From: WTFV01 sp965203525
GTDB lineage: Bacteria; Acidobacteriota; Vicinamibacteria; Vicinamibacterales; UBA8438
Assembly (NCBI GenBank): GCA_965203525.1
Contig: OZ241898.1
Location: forward strand, 558,001-622,000
Reading direction: 5' to 3'
Length of the DNA stretch: 64,000 nucleotides
The translations under genes and the position numbers were made by a program. Shown in pieces: positions 29,823 through 38,749 of the stretch (position 1 is the first letter of the stretch; every line of letters starts with the position of its first letter). The notes under the pieces were generated by a model. The model made no database searches, was not told where the DNA came from, and saw only the letters and a program-made list of their open reading frames with translations.

Positions 29823-31190
29823 ATGATGACGCGCATTCCCCGACGGCGGCGGCGTGGCTGGGCGCGCACGGCCGGGCTGATCGCGGCGCTCGGCGTCGTG
29901 GCCGGCGTTCCGGTGCGGTCCCAGGAATCCTCGGAGCCGGATCGCCGGCCGGCGGCGGGCGATCCGGCGACCGTCTTCCGGTCCGGCGTCACGCTGGTGA
30001 CGACCGACGTCATCGTGCGCGACCGGAACGGCGTCTTCGTGGCCGACCTGACCGAGAACGACTTCCGGGTCTTCGAGGACGAACAGCCGCAGGAGGTCGC
30101 CTCACTCGTCCTGGTGCACGGCGGGCGGGTGTTCAACCAGCTCGTTCCGCCGCCGGTGGCGCAGGAAGGAATCATCCTGCCGCCGACCCGCGCGGTCAAC
30201 GACACGGCGGGCCGCATCTTCGTCATTCTCGTCGACGACCTGCACATCGAGACCAGCAAGACGCCGCGCGCGCGCGCCATCTTCGAGCAGTTGCTGGACA
30301 ACCTGATCCACGAGGGCGATCTGTTCGGCATCGTCTCGACCGGGCCGTCGTCGATCCGGGTCGACATGACCTACGACCGCAGCCTGATCAAGTCGTCGGC
30401 GGACCGCCTGACCGGCGACGGGTTCAATCCGACCGAGATGATCCGTTTCCTGGCCCCGGGGCCCCGCGGACCGAGCGAGCTGTCGTGGCGCGCCCACGTG
30501 GCGTTCAAGACGATGCGCGATGTCGTCCGCAACCTCGAGCGCGTCCAGAACCGGCGCAAGGTGGTCATCTACTTCAGCAGCGGCTACGACTTCAATCCCT
30601 TCGCCCACGAGCGCATCTTCGGGCGTTCGCCGATCTACGAGGACATGCGCAACTCGGGGCGCTGGGGATCGATGTTCGGGCGCGACCAGATCGCCGGCCT
30701 GTACGAGGGCATCGAGGATCCGATGCTGGATCCGTTCGAGCGGATCTCGCGCCAGGGAGAGGTCTTCAGCGACGCCGACCTGGCGATGGAGATCGCCGAG
30801 CTGACCAAGGCGGCGAACCGGGCCAACGCTTCGTTCTACACGGTGGATCCGCGCGGGCTCGTCGCCGGGCCGGACCCCGACTACAACGGGCCGCGGGAGG
30901 CGTTCAACGATTTCCTGTTCACGACGCAGAACAGCCTCCGGTCGCTGGCCGAGCTGACCGGCGGACGCGCGATCGTCAACCGCAACGACTTCGACGACGC
31001 GTTCAAGGAAATCGACGCCGAGACGAGCGACTACTACGTCGTCGGCTTCTACTCCGGCAATCCCGATCCGACCTTCCGCACGCGGCGGCTGCGGGTCGAG
31101 GTGAACCGCGACGACCTCGACGTGCAGCATCGCACGCACTACACCTACGCGCGCAGCGGCAGCGGGAACGCGGTTCCGCCCGCGCCGTGA
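29823..31190 (+). CDS. Secreted vWA-domain protein (Acidobacteriota type)
   Basis: The 455-residue protein starts with a basic signal peptide (RRRRRGW then a hydrophobic stretch to VRSQ). A beta segment FRSGVTLVTTDVIVRDRNG with DFRVFEDE follows (about residues 45-90), then a vWA domain (about 130-420) with VDDLHIETS in place of a classical MIDAS. It ends in a TYARSGSG tail. Proteins of this build are numerous in Acidobacteriota; their function is unknown. Candidate starts are ATG 29814, 29823 and 29826. A TATCAT at 29810-29815 would make the 29823 start nearly leaderless. Confidence 0.8.
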   Translation: MMTRIPRRRRRGWARTAGLIAALGVVAGVPVRSQESSEPDRRPAAGDPATVFRSGVTLVTTDVIVRDRNGVFVADLTENDFRVFEDEQPQEVASLVLVHGGRVFNQLVPPPVAQEGIILPPTRAVNDTAGRIFVILVDDLHIETSKTPRARAIFEQLLDNLIHEGDLFGIVSTGPSSIRVDMTYDRSLIKSSADRLTGDGFNPTEMIRFLAPGPRGPSELSWRAHVAFKTMRDVVRNLERVQNRRKVVIYFSSGYDFNPFAHERIFGRSPIYEDMRNSGRWGSMFGRDQIAGLYEGIEDPMLDPFERISRQGEVFSDADLAMEIAELTKAANRANASFYTVDPRGLVAGPDPDYNGPREAFNDFLFTTQNSLRSLAELTGGRAIVNRNDFDDAFKEIDAETSDYYVVGFYSGNPDPTFRTRRLRVEVNRDDLDVQHRTHYTYARSGSGNAVPPAP

Positions 31191-31268
31191 GGGCGCCCGG
31201 GGACGGAAGGACGACGGAAAGAAAGCGCAGGGGCTCACCCGCGGCGGGTGGGCCTTTGCCGCACACGC

Positions 31269-31492
31269 GGCATCCGGGCGCATGCGACGACGTGACGGCA
31301 TCCGGGCGCATGCGACGACGTGACGGCATCCGGGCACATGCGACGACCTGACGGTATGGATCCACCGGCCGGCCGCTTCTTCGGGATCCGGGGGGCCATG
31401 CGGCGGCGTGACCCGCGGAAGTCGGCCCTCTCCTGCTTCGTCCACTGGCTTCTTCGGGACACGGGGGGCCATGCGGCGGCGTGACTCCCGTC
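31269..31492 (+). repeat. Five copies of the carboxypeptidase gene start: 28-base triple plus period-73 pair
   Basis: Three tandem 28-base units (31269, 31297, 31325) each contain ATGCGACGACGTGAC, a variant of the gene's own start ATGCGGCGGCGTGAC. That start occurs at the true ATG 31471 and, with 22 matching bases ahead of it, at 31398 (73 bases upstream). ATGs therefore lie at 31282, 31310, 31338, 31398 and 31471. The copies head short frames; 31398-31484 is 28 codons and overlaps the real start. This fills the 280-base gap between the vWA gene and the carboxypeptidase gene. Confidence 0.85.
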
Positions 31493-32661
31493 CGTCCGGG
31501 CTCGTCCTGACGCTGGCCGCCCTCGGCGCGTTCCTGTTGGGGATCGGCCGGATGCCCGACCCGGACGCGACGCCGGCCGCGCCGCGTTCCGCCGGGGTCG
31601 CGGCGGTCGTGTCGGCGTCCGGAGCGGCGGTCGAATCGGCGCCCGGAGCGGCGGTCGAATCGGTGCCTGGAGCGGCGGTCGAATCGGCGCCTGGAGCGGC
31701 GGCCGGGTCGCTCTCCGGGGCGCCGGTCGGGTCGGTTTCCGGGGCGCGGGTCGCATCGAGCATCGGGACGGCGGTCGCATCGGCCGCCGGCGCGCCGGCC
31801 GCGCCGGAGCCGGCGTCCGCGGCGGCAGGCGGTCCCGAGCCGGAGCCCGCCCCGGCGTCGGCCGCGCCGCGGTTCCTGGACATCGGGAACGTCCGGCGCC
31901 CCCGGGTGCGCGCCGCGGCCGCCATCCTGTACAACCCGCGCACGGACGAGGTGCTGTGGGACCGGCGCGGTCTCGACCAGCGGCCGATCGCCAGCATCAC
32001 GAAGGTGATGACGGCGCTCGTGCTGCTGGACCAGGAACCCGATCTGCGTCGTGACGTCGTGGTGTCGCGGCGCGACGTGCGCCGGGCTTCGACCACCTAC
32101 CTGCGGCGCGGCGAACGGGTGACGCTCGAAACGTTGCTGCACCTGGCGCTGATTGCGTCCGACAACGTCGCGGCGCGGATTCTGGCCCGCGCGTCGGGCT
32201 GGGGCACGCGCCGCTTCGTGGAGCAGATGAACCGCAAGGCGGCGGCGCTGGGTCTCGAAGGAACGCGCTTCGTCGAGCCGTCCGGCCTCGACGAGCGCAA
32301 CGTGTCGACGCCCTACGACGTCGCACGCCTGATCGCGGCCGCGAGCGAGGTGCCGGCGGTCTCCCGGATCATGCGCAAGCGGACGCATCGGGTGCGCACC
32401 GATCGGCGCGGCGTGAACATCCGCAACACGAACCGGCTGCTCCGTTCCCGGCACGTGATCCAGGGCGGCAAGACCGGGTACATCAACGAGGCCGGCTTCT
32501 GCCTCACCGCCCTGGTCGAGCTGCCCGACGCCGGCCCGGTCGCGCTGGTGGTGCTCGGGGCCGGTTCGAACGCCGGCCGTTTCACCGAGGCCCGCCGGCT
32601 GATCGACTGGGTGTCGACGACGGGCCGCTCGCTGCTCGAGCCCGCGTCGCGCGCGAACTAG
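31471..32661 (+). CDS. D-alanyl-D-alanine carboxypeptidase (PBP5/6-like, peptidase S11)
   Basis: Trims the terminal D-Ala of peptidoglycan pentapeptides in the periplasm. The 396-residue protein has an N-terminal signal/anchor. An unusual Ala/Gly/Ser/Val linker follows (about residues 35-130). The S11 domain carries SITK near 174, SDN near 230 and KTG near 334. The usual C-terminal beta domain and amphipathic helix are absent, so anchoring is probably N-terminal. The start region is duplicated several times upstream. The stop TAG at 32659 sits six bases before a MITE. Confidence 0.88.
   Translation: MRRRDSRPSGLVLTLAALGAFLLGIGRMPDPDATPAAPRSAGVAAVVSASGAAVESAPGAAVESVPGAAVESAPGAAAGSLSGAPVGSVSGARVASSIGTAVASAAGAPAAPEPASAAAGGPEPEPAPASAAPRFLDIGNVRRPRVRAAAAILYNPRTDEVLWDRRGLDQRPIASITKVMTALVLLDQEPDLRRDVVVSRRDVRRASTTYLRRGERVTLETLLHLALIASDNVAARILARASGWGTRRFVEQMNRKAAALGLEGTRFVEPSGLDERNVSTPYDVARLIAAASEVPAVSRIMRKRTHRVRTDRRGVNIRNTNRLLRSRHVIQGGKTGYINEAGFCLTALVELPDAGPVALVVLGAGSNAGRFTEARRLIDWVSTTGRSLLEPASRAN
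31617..31792 (+). repeat. 24-base tandem repeat encoding an Ala/Gly/Val linker
   Basis: A unit of eight codons (Gly-Ala-Ala-Val-Glu-Ser-x-Pro) is repeated about three times with high identity. Four or more degenerate units follow (Gly-Ala-Pro-Val-Gly-Ser-type). It lengthens the spacer between the membrane anchor and the catalytic domain. Confidence 0.75.
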
Positions 32662-32666
32662 CTAGC

Positions 32667-32776
32667 TAGTGTCCCGGCCGTGAGGTTCGCGAAAGCCAGG
32701 GACAGCAGAAATACCCCATGAACGTTGGGGAAACGCCCATCTCGAACATTTCGCGAATCACGATTACGGGACATTA
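32667..32776 (+). mobile_element. 106-bp MITE, copy 1 (TA-flanked)
   Basis: A 106-base element (32669-32774) with 8-base terminal inverted repeats GTGTCCCG/CGGGACAT, flanked by TA on both sides. It shares about 94 percent identity with the reverse complement of 62420-62525. It encodes nothing. TA flanks suggest mobilisation by an IS630/Tc1-type transposase, none of which is in the window. It lies between the carboxypeptidase stop and trxB. Confidence 0.85.
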
Positions 32777-32813
32777 GACGATTTCCGCGACGTCACGGAG
32801 GAAGAAGGCGCTC

Positions 32814-33776
32814 ATGCGAGAGGTGATCATCATCGGGTCGGGGCCGGCGGGACTGACCGCCGCCCTGTACGCCGCGCGCGCCAACCTGAAGCCGCTGCTC
32901 ATCGAAGGGCTGGAGTCGGGCGGGCAGTTGATGCTGACCACCGACGTGGAGAACTACCCCGGGTTTCGCGACGGCATCCTGGGGCCGGAGCTGATCGCCG
33001 GGATGCGGGCGCAGGCGGAGAGGTTCGGCGCCGAGATCGTGCAGGGCGATGTGTCGGCGCTCGACCTGCAGGGGCCGCCCTTCCGCGTCGCCACGAGCGG
33101 CGGCGCGCACGAGACGCGCGCGTTGATTCTCGCCACCGGCGCGTCGGCGCGGTTGCTGGGACTCGAATCCGAGCGGGCGCTGATGGGGCACGGCGTGTCG
33201 ACCTGCGCGACCTGCGACGGCTTCTTCTTCCGCGGCAAGCCGATTGCGGTCGTCGGCGGCGGCGACTCGGCGATGGAAGAGGCGACCTTCCTGACGAAGT
33301 TCGCGTCCCACGTGACCGTCGTCCACCGCCGCGACGCCTTCCGCGCGTCGAAGATCATGGAGGACAAGGCGCGGGCGAACCCGAAGATTTCGTTTTCGCT
33401 CGACACCGTGGTCGACGAGGTGCGGGACGTGGAGAAGGGCGTCGTCACCGGGGTCGTCCTGCGCAACGTGAAGACCGGCGCGGTCCGGGAGCTCGCCGTC
33501 GACGGCGTCTTCATCGCGATCGGCCATACGCCCAACACGAAGCTGGTCGCGGGACGGGTGGACCTTGACGCGAACGGATACGTCGTGCCGGTGCGCGGCA
33601 CGGCCACCAACGTGCCCGGCGTGTTCGCCTGCGGCGACGTGCAGGACCACGTCTACCGGCAGGCGATCACCGCGGCCGGCTCGGGGTGCATGGCGGCCAT
33701 CGACGCGGAGCGGTACCTGGAGAGCCTGCCGGCGGCGGGCCCGCGGGCCGTCGAGACCGCCTCCGCCGGGCGGTAG
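32814..33776 (+). CDS. trxB: Thioredoxin-disulfide reductase
   Basis: A 320-residue NADPH-dependent flavoenzyme. The FAD motif GSGPAGLTAALY is near 8-19 and the redox-active CATCDG near 131-136. The NADPH motif GGGDSAMEEA comes next and a C-terminal ACGDVQD follows. The ATG is preceded by ggaggaag. It keeps thioredoxin reduced in the cytoplasm. The MITE lies in its 5' region and may affect its expression. Confidence 0.93.
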   Translation: MREVIIIGSGPAGLTAALYAARANLKPLLIEGLESGGQLMLTTDVENYPGFRDGILGPELIAGMRAQAERFGAEIVQGDVSALDLQGPPFRVATSGGAHETRALILATGASARLLGLESERALMGHGVSTCATCDGFFFRGKPIAVVGGGDSAMEEATFLTKFASHVTVVHRRDAFRASKIMEDKARANPKISFSLDTVVDEVRDVEKGVVTGVVLRNVKTGAVRELAVDGVFIAIGHTPNTKLVAGRVDLDANGYVVPVRGTATNVPGVFACGDVQDHVYRQAITAAGSGCMAAIDAERYLESLPAAGPRAVETASAGR

Positions 33777-33790
33777 GCAAGGCAGGCAGG

Positions 33791-33903
33791 CGCCCGCGGC
33801 CGGCGTCCGCCGGGCCGGTTCCGCGACCCGGACAGGCGGGAGACCAGCGAAGGGGTGGCGACGCGCCCGCGGCCGGCGTCCGTCCGCCGGGGCGGTTCCG
33901 CGA
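33791..33903. repeat. Two-copy repeat-spacer unit downstream of mnmA, period 73
   Basis: cgcccgcggccggcgtccg begins copies at 33791-33826 and 33864-33903. The second has a 4-base insertion and one substitution. The spacer is 37 bases. The inner copy ends directly at the mnmA stop codon (33904, minus strand), in the gap between the convergent trxB and mnmA. Confidence 0.85.
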
Positions 33904-34974
33904 TCAGTCGATCCAGCCGCCGCCCAGCACGACGTCGCCGTCGTACGCCACCACCGCCTGTCCGGGTGCGACGGCCGGCTGCGGCTCGTCGAACTCGAGG
34001 CGCAGGGCGGCGCCGTCGAGGGGCCAGACGCGGGCCGCCGCGGGCGGATGGTGGTGGCGGATCTGCGCGGTGACCGCGTGTCCCGGCCGCGGCGGGCCCG
34101 CGATCCAGTTCACGCCGCCCGCGGTCAGGGTGGTTCGTTCCAGGGCGGCGCGGGGGCCGACGGTGACGGCGCCCGACGCCGCGTCGATGGCGGTGACGTA
34201 CAGCGGCGCCGGACTCGACACGCCGAGTCCCTTGCGCTGCCCCACGGTGAACCGGTGCACCCCCGCGTGGCGGCCCAGGACCCGTCCCGCGGCGTCCACG
34301 ACCGGGCCTTCCCGCGCGCCGTCCGGGAGGCGCCGCTCCACGAACCCCGCGTAGTCCCTGTCCGGCACGAAGCAGATCTCGTGGCTGTCCGGCTTGTCGG
34401 CCACCGGCAGGCCGTGGCGGCGGGCGTAGTCCCGCACCTCGCTCTTGCGCATGTCTCCCAGCGGGAAACTGGCGCGGGCGAGCTGGGCCTGCGTCAGCGA
34501 GAACAGGAAGTAGCACTGATCCTTGTCGCGGTCGACCGGGCGGCGAAGCCGGCGGACGGCGCCGCCGTCGGCGCCCGGCCCGGTTTCGACCCGTGCGTAG
34601 TGGCCGGTCGCGACCCGCTCGGCGTCGAATCCGCGCGCGCGGTCGAGCAGGCTCGCGAACTTCAGGTCGCTGTTGCAGCGGACGCAGGGGATGGGCGTGC
34701 GCGCCGCGGCGTACTCCCGCACGAACGGGACGACCACCCGCTCGTCGAACCGGCGCTCGAAGTTGACGACGTAGTGCGGGATGCCGAGGCGGCGGGCGAC
34801 GCGCCGCGCGTCGTGCAGGTCGTCGAGGGTGCAGCAGGAGCCGAACGCCCGCGACCCCTCGCGCTGGTCGTAGAGCTGCATCGAGAGTCCCACGACCTCG
34901 TGCCCGTCGGCCGCGAGCAGCGCGGCCGCCACGGACGAGTCGACGCCCCCCGACATCGCGACGACGATTCGCAT
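33904..34974 (-). CDS. mnmA: tRNA-specific 2-thiouridylase
   Basis: Installs the sulfur of 2-thiouridine at position 34 of tRNA-Glu, tRNA-Gln and tRNA-Lys. The 356-residue protein has the PP-loop SGGVDSS at 8-14 and the two catalytic cysteines: Cys100 in RCNSDLKF and Cys201 in ICFVPDRDY. A cysteine desulfurase gene lies directly upstream in the same direction and is the likely sulfur source. Both tRNA genes in this window (Glu-TTC, Lys-TTT) are substrates. Confidence 0.93.
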   Translation of the reverse strand: MRIVVAMSGGVDSSVAAALLAADGHEVVGLSMQLYDQREGSRAFGSCCTLDDLHDARRVARRLGIPHYVVNFERRFDERVVVPFVREYAAARTPIPCVRCNSDLKFASLLDRARGFDAERVATGHYARVETGPGADGGAVRRLRRPVDRDKDQCYFLFSLTQAQLARASFPLGDMRKSEVRDYARRHGLPVADKPDSHEICFVPDRDYAGFVERRLPDGAREGPVVDAAGRVLGRHAGVHRFTVGQRKGLGVSSPAPLYVTAIDAASGAVTVGPRAALERTTLTAGGVNWIAGPPRPGHAVTAQIRHHHPPAAARVWPLDGAALRLEFDEPQPAVAPGQAVVAYDGDVVLGGGWID

Positions 34975-35041
34975 CGATCCGCTCCCAGTGTACAGATTCG
35001 GCCGGCGGGCGGCGCGCAGCCCCGGCCGGGCGCGGGCGGGC

Positions 35042-35148
35042 CGTTCCGGGAAAGTCGCCCGTTGCGTCGGACGGCTCCTCGCCGGCAGACGTTCAGGCGG
35101 TGGGGGCGTGCGGTTCCGGGAAAGCCGCCCGTTGCGCCGGGCGGCCGC
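35042..35148. repeat. Duplicated 3' end of the cysteine desulfurase gene, period 70
   Basis: gttccgggaaag and the following 25 bases occur at 35043 and 35113 with four substitutions. The second copy encodes part of the last 15 codons of the desulfurase. The first lies past its stop in the gap before mnmA. Spacer length is about 33. Confidence 0.85.
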
Positions 35149-36328
35149 TCTCCCGCGGGTTTGCAGGCGCGGGGGACGCGCCGGGCCGCGAAAGTGCCCG
35201 CAGCCTGGCGACCAGCGGCGGCAGCGCCTCGACGACGCGCCGCACCTCGTCGTCCGTGTTGCCGAGGCCGAGACTGAAGCGGATGGAGCTTTGCGCGCGC
35301 CGCGGCGTCAGCCCCATCGCCCGCAGCACGTGCGACGGCTCGAGCGTGCCCGACGAGCAGGCCGAGCCGGTCGACACGGCGATCCCCTGGAGGTCGAGCG
35401 CGATCAGCAGCGCCTCGGCCTCGACGCCGTGAAAGCTGATGTTGGTGGTGTTCGGCACGCGCTCGCCGCTGCCGTTGACCGTCGTGTCGGGCACCGATTC
35501 CATGACCGCGGTTTCCAGCCGGTCGCGCAACGCGCCCAGCCGGGCCGCCTCGCCGGCCAGCTTGCGGACGGCCAGCGCCGCCGCCACGCCGAGGCCGACG
35601 ATGGCCGGCACGTTCTCGGTGCCGGCGCGCCGGTTCCGTTCCTGACGCCCGCCGGCCGTGGGGGCGGCGAGGCGCGTCCCGCGCCGGATCCAGAGTGCGC
35701 CGGCGCCCTTCGGGCCGTTGAACTTGTGCGCCGAGATCGAGAGCAGATCGACGCCGAGCGCGGTCACGTCGATCGGCAGCTTGCCGGCCGTCTGCACTGC
35801 GTCGGTGTGGAACAGGGCGCCGTGCCGGTGCGCGACGTCGGCCAGCTTCGCGATCGGCTGCACCGTGCCGATCTCGTTGTTGGCGTGCATCACGGAGACG
35901 AGCGCCGTGTCGCCGGTGACGGCCGCCTCCAGAGCCGCCGGCTCGACGACGCCGGCCGGCCCGGCCGGCAGCAGCGTCGACGTCCAGCCCCGCCTGGACA
36001 GCGCCTTCAGCGTGTTGAGAACCGCTTCGTGCTCGATCGCGGAGGCGACGAGGTGCCGGCGTCCGGCCGGCGGCGCCGCCTCGGCGACACCGCGGATCGC
36101 CAGGTTGTCGGCTTCCGTTCCGCCGCCCGTGAAGACGACGTCGCCGGGCCGGGCGCCGAGGAGCTCCGCCACCGCCGAGCGCGCGTCGTCGAGCGCCGCC
36201 TTGGCCGTCTGGCCGAACGCGTGGATGCTGGACGCGTTGCCGAAGCATCCGCGGACCGCTTCGTCCATGGCGTCGGCGACACGCGGATCGACCGGGGTGG
36301 TGGCGTTATGATCCAGGTAGATTCGCAC
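35093..36328 (-). CDS. Cysteine desulfurase (NifS/IscS family)
   Basis: A PLP enzyme that moves sulfur from cysteine to acceptor proteins. The GTG start at 36328 gives 411 residues beginning YLDHNATTP. The PLP lysine lies in SAHKFNGPKG and the active cysteine in TGSACSSGT. The mnmA gene follows 118 bases downstream, so it probably serves tRNA thiolation, possibly also Fe-S assembly. The C-terminal 15-20 residues are a poorly conserved tail duplicated at DNA level downstream. Confidence 0.9.
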   Translation of the reverse strand: MRIYLDHNATTPVDPRVADAMDEAVRGCFGNASSIHAFGQTAKAALDDARSAVAELLGARPGDVVFTGGGTEADNLAIRGVAEAAPPAGRRHLVASAIEHEAVLNTLKALSRRGWTSTLLPAGPAGVVEPAALEAAVTGDTALVSVMHANNEIGTVQPIAKLADVAHRHGALFHTDAVQTAGKLPIDVTALGVDLLSISAHKFNGPKGAGALWIRRGTRLAAPTAGGRQERNRRAGTENVPAIVGLGVAAALAVRKLAGEAARLGALRDRLETAVMESVPDTTVNGSGERVPNTTNISFHGVEAEALLIALDLQGIAVSTGSACSSGTLEPSHVLRAMGLTPRRAQSSIRFSLGLGNTDDEVRRVVEALPPLVARLRALSRPGASPAPANPRESGRPAQRAAFPEPHAPTA

Positions 36329-36472
36329 CGCCGGCGATCGTAGCACCGGGGTCGGCGGCCGGCAAACAGGGGGACCGGGCAGGATTCGGACGCCATTCGG
36401 TATACTGATCCGCGACACTGCGGGCGCTCCGGTTCACCGCTTGGTCATGGCCAAGGAGCAGAGGGAAACTTC

Positions 36473-37075
36473 ATGTGGAAACGCGACGAGGTCGTTCGGC
36501 CGCCTGACGACCGCACCGAGGTAGAGGAACATCATGCCCTGTCCGGCATCACGGGCAGGGACCAGCCGAGGCGTTCGCCCGCCGCCGAGCGTTCCGCGTC
36601 GCGGGACGTGGTCAACATCGGCAAGTCCGTCATCATCAAGGGCGAGTTGAGCGGCAGCGAGAACCTGACCATCGAGGGGCAGTTCGAAGGCAAGATCGAG
36701 TTGCGGGAGAACGTGCTGACGGTCGGCCCCAACGGCCGGATCAAGGCGGACCTGCTGCTCGCCAAGTCGGTCGACGTTCTGGGGCGGGTCACGGGGAAGA
36801 TCACGGCGATCGACGTGGTGAGCATCCGCGAGAACGGTTCGGTCGACGGGGACATCACGTCGCCGCGCATCGCCATCGCCGACGGGGCGCACTTCCGCGG
36901 CAACGTCGACATGCGCCGTGACGCCGTGGACGCGCCGTCCCGGGAGCCGGCCGGCGCCAAGGCGTCCGCCGCCCCCAAGGCGCCGCCGGTCGTCCCGGTC
37001 AAGCCGCCGGCGCCGCCGGGGCACGCGCCGGCGCCGAGAATGGGCCGGGCGGCCGGCGGGCGACAGGCCAGGTAG
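36473..37075 (+). CDS. Bactofilin family cytoskeletal protein
   Basis: The 200-residue protein has a central beta-helix of glycine-spaced short strands (about 45-150: IGKSVIIKGEL, LTIEGQFEG, and so on) between disordered tails. The C-terminal tail is Pro/Ala-rich. Bactofilins polymerise spontaneously and scaffold cell-shape or polarity functions. A TATACT box lies at 36401-36406 in the divergent gap with the desulfurase gene. gaggg precedes the ATG. Confidence 0.9.
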   Translation: MWKRDEVVRPPDDRTEVEEHHALSGITGRDQPRRSPAAERSASRDVVNIGKSVIIKGELSGSENLTIEGQFEGKIELRENVLTVGPNGRIKADLLLAKSVDVLGRVTGKITAIDVVSIRENGSVDGDITSPRIAIADGAHFRGNVDMRRDAVDAPSREPAGAKASAAPKAPPVVPVKPPAPPGHAPAPRMGRAAGGRQAR

Positions 37076-37156
37076 CGCCGGCCGGTTCCTCGCGCCGGCG
37101 TCGTGGCCCGGGCCGCGCCCGGCCCCGCCGGCCGGGGCAGGCCGAGGAGGATATCC

Positions 37157-37891
37157 GTGGCGGGAAGTGCGCGGCCGCGCTCGATGGCGGGTCTGGCCGC
37201 TCGTTTCGGCGTGGGCGCGCTGGTTCGCGGCGGGAGGGCGCGCGAGGAAGTCGATGCGCTTCCGGTTCCCGACGGGAACGTGCCGACCCGCGCGATCGGC
37301 ATACTCCTGGACGCGTTGCGGGGCCGGGAGTCGCCGGTGCTGCTCGATCTCGGCCGGGTCGTCGTCGACAACGTGGCCTTTCTGACGTCGGCGCTCGGCT
37401 GCCGGCTGGCCGTCGCCGATCTGTTCGCCGCGCTGGACGAGCGGTCGTCCGCGGGCGAACGGACCGGGGACCGGACCGGAGCGTGGATCCCGGAGTGCAT
37501 CCGGCAGGATCCCGAGAGCGTGGACGCGGTTCTCTGCTGGGATGCGATCGAGCATCTGACGCCGGTCGAAGGCCGGATCCTGGCCGCCAGGCTGACTCGC
37601 GTGCTGAAGCCCCACGGCGTGCTGGTCGCCAGCTTCAGCGGCGAGTGGCGCCCGGCGCCGGGGTACGCCACCTACGAGATCGTCGACCGGGCGACCCTGC
37701 GCCGGCAGTTCTGCGCCGGCGCGTCGCGGCAGATGCGCGTCCTGACGAGCCGCGAGCTGACCGAGACGTTTCACGATCTCGTGGTGGTGGATGCGTGCAT
37801 GCTCGCGACGCGGGCGCACGAAATGGTGTTTCGCAAGCCGTCCTACCCGGCGGTGACCCGCAAGGGCGCCGCCGCGCGGACACGGCTCTGA
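37157..37891 (+). CDS. Class I methyltransferase-like protein with degenerate SAM motif
   Basis: GTG at 37157 follows gaggagg. The 244-residue protein shows a Rossmann-type layout: VLLDLGR in place of a GxGxG motif I, then LAVADLF, AVLCWDAIEHL as motif IV and LKPHGVLVASFSG as post-motif. This resembles Methyltransf_11 proteins. The lack of the glycine loop leaves SAM binding doubtful. It lies between bactofilin and a SAM hydrolase gene. No substrate can be assigned. Confidence 0.6.
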   Translation: MAGSARPRSMAGLAARFGVGALVRGGRAREEVDALPVPDGNVPTRAIGILLDALRGRESPVLLDLGRVVVDNVAFLTSALGCRLAVADLFAALDERSSAGERTGDRTGAWIPECIRQDPESVDAVLCWDAIEHLTPVEGRILAARLTRVLKPHGVLVASFSGEWRPAPGYATYEIVDRATLRRQFCAGASRQMRVLTSRELTETFHDLVVVDACMLATRAHEMVFRKPSYPAVTRKGAAARTRL

Positions 37892-37908
37892 GTGCAAGTT
37901 TCCACAGG

Positions 37909-38700
37909 ATGGCCCGACCGATTGTCGCCCTGCTGACCGATTTCGGAACCCGTGACCATTACGTCGGCGCGATGAAGGGGGTCGTGCTGGGGATCTGTCC
38001 CGACGCCGCGGTCGTCGACATCTCGCACGACGTGCCGGCGCACGACGTCCTGACCGCGGGCCTGGAGCTGGCCGCCGCCTGTCCGTACTTTCCGGCCGGC
38101 ACGGTGTTCCTCACCGTGGTCGATCCGGGGGTCGGCTCGGCGCGCCGGGGGCTGGCCGCCGAGGCCGGGGGCCGCCGCTTCGTGGCGCCCGACAACGGGG
38201 TTCTGACGGCGGTGTTCGAGGAGGAGCCGCCGAAGCGCGTGGTCGAGCTGACCGAGCGCCGGTACGCGAGGCCGACGGTGAGCCGGACGTTCGAAGGGCG
38301 CGACCGGTTCGCCCCGGCCGCCGCCTGGCTCGCGAAGGGGGTCCAGTTGCCGGCGCTGGGCCGGCCCCTCGGCGACTATCGCAGCATCGAGATCCCCGCC
38401 CCGAAGACGGGGGACGACCGCATCGACGGGGAGGTGCTGCGCGTAGACACGTTCGGCAACCTCGTCACCAACATCGGCCGGAAGGCGTTCGACGTCCTGT
38501 GCCGCGGCGGAGCCATCCAGATCGAGGTGGGCGGCGAGGGCATCGGCCGTCTCGTCGAGACGTACGCCGACATCGGCCCCGACGAGGTGTGCGCGCTGTT
38601 CGGCAGCACGGATCATCTCGAATTCGCCGCGAACTCCACCAGCGCGGCGGCGCGCCTGTCGGTCGAGCGCGGGGCGCCGGTCGCGGTCAGCCGCCCGTGA
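37909..38700 (+). CDS. SAM hydroxide adenosyltransferase (DUF62)
   Basis: The 263-residue protein begins IVALLTDFGTRDHYVGAMKG and contains VDISHDVPAHDV, VVDPGVG, VAPDNGVL and DTFGNLVTNI, the core motifs of the SAM hydrolase/chlorinase fold. DUF62 enzymes of this group hydrolyse SAM to adenosine and methionine. True halogenases differ at the halide pocket, which I cannot judge fully here. It starts 17 bases after the methyltransferase gene. Confidence 0.85.
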   Translation: MARPIVALLTDFGTRDHYVGAMKGVVLGICPDAAVVDISHDVPAHDVLTAGLELAAACPYFPAGTVFLTVVDPGVGSARRGLAAEAGGRRFVAPDNGVLTAVFEEEPPKRVVELTERRYARPTVSRTFEGRDRFAPAAAWLAKGVQLPALGRPLGDYRSIEIPAPKTGDDRIDGEVLRVDTFGNLVTNIGRKAFDVLCRGGAIQIEVGGEGIGRLVETYADIGPDEVCALFGSTDHLEFAANSTSAAARLSVERGAPVAVSRP

Positions 38701-38749
38701 CGGCGGCGGCGCCCGGTACGGCAGGCACCGACGAAGGACGGGGACGCAC

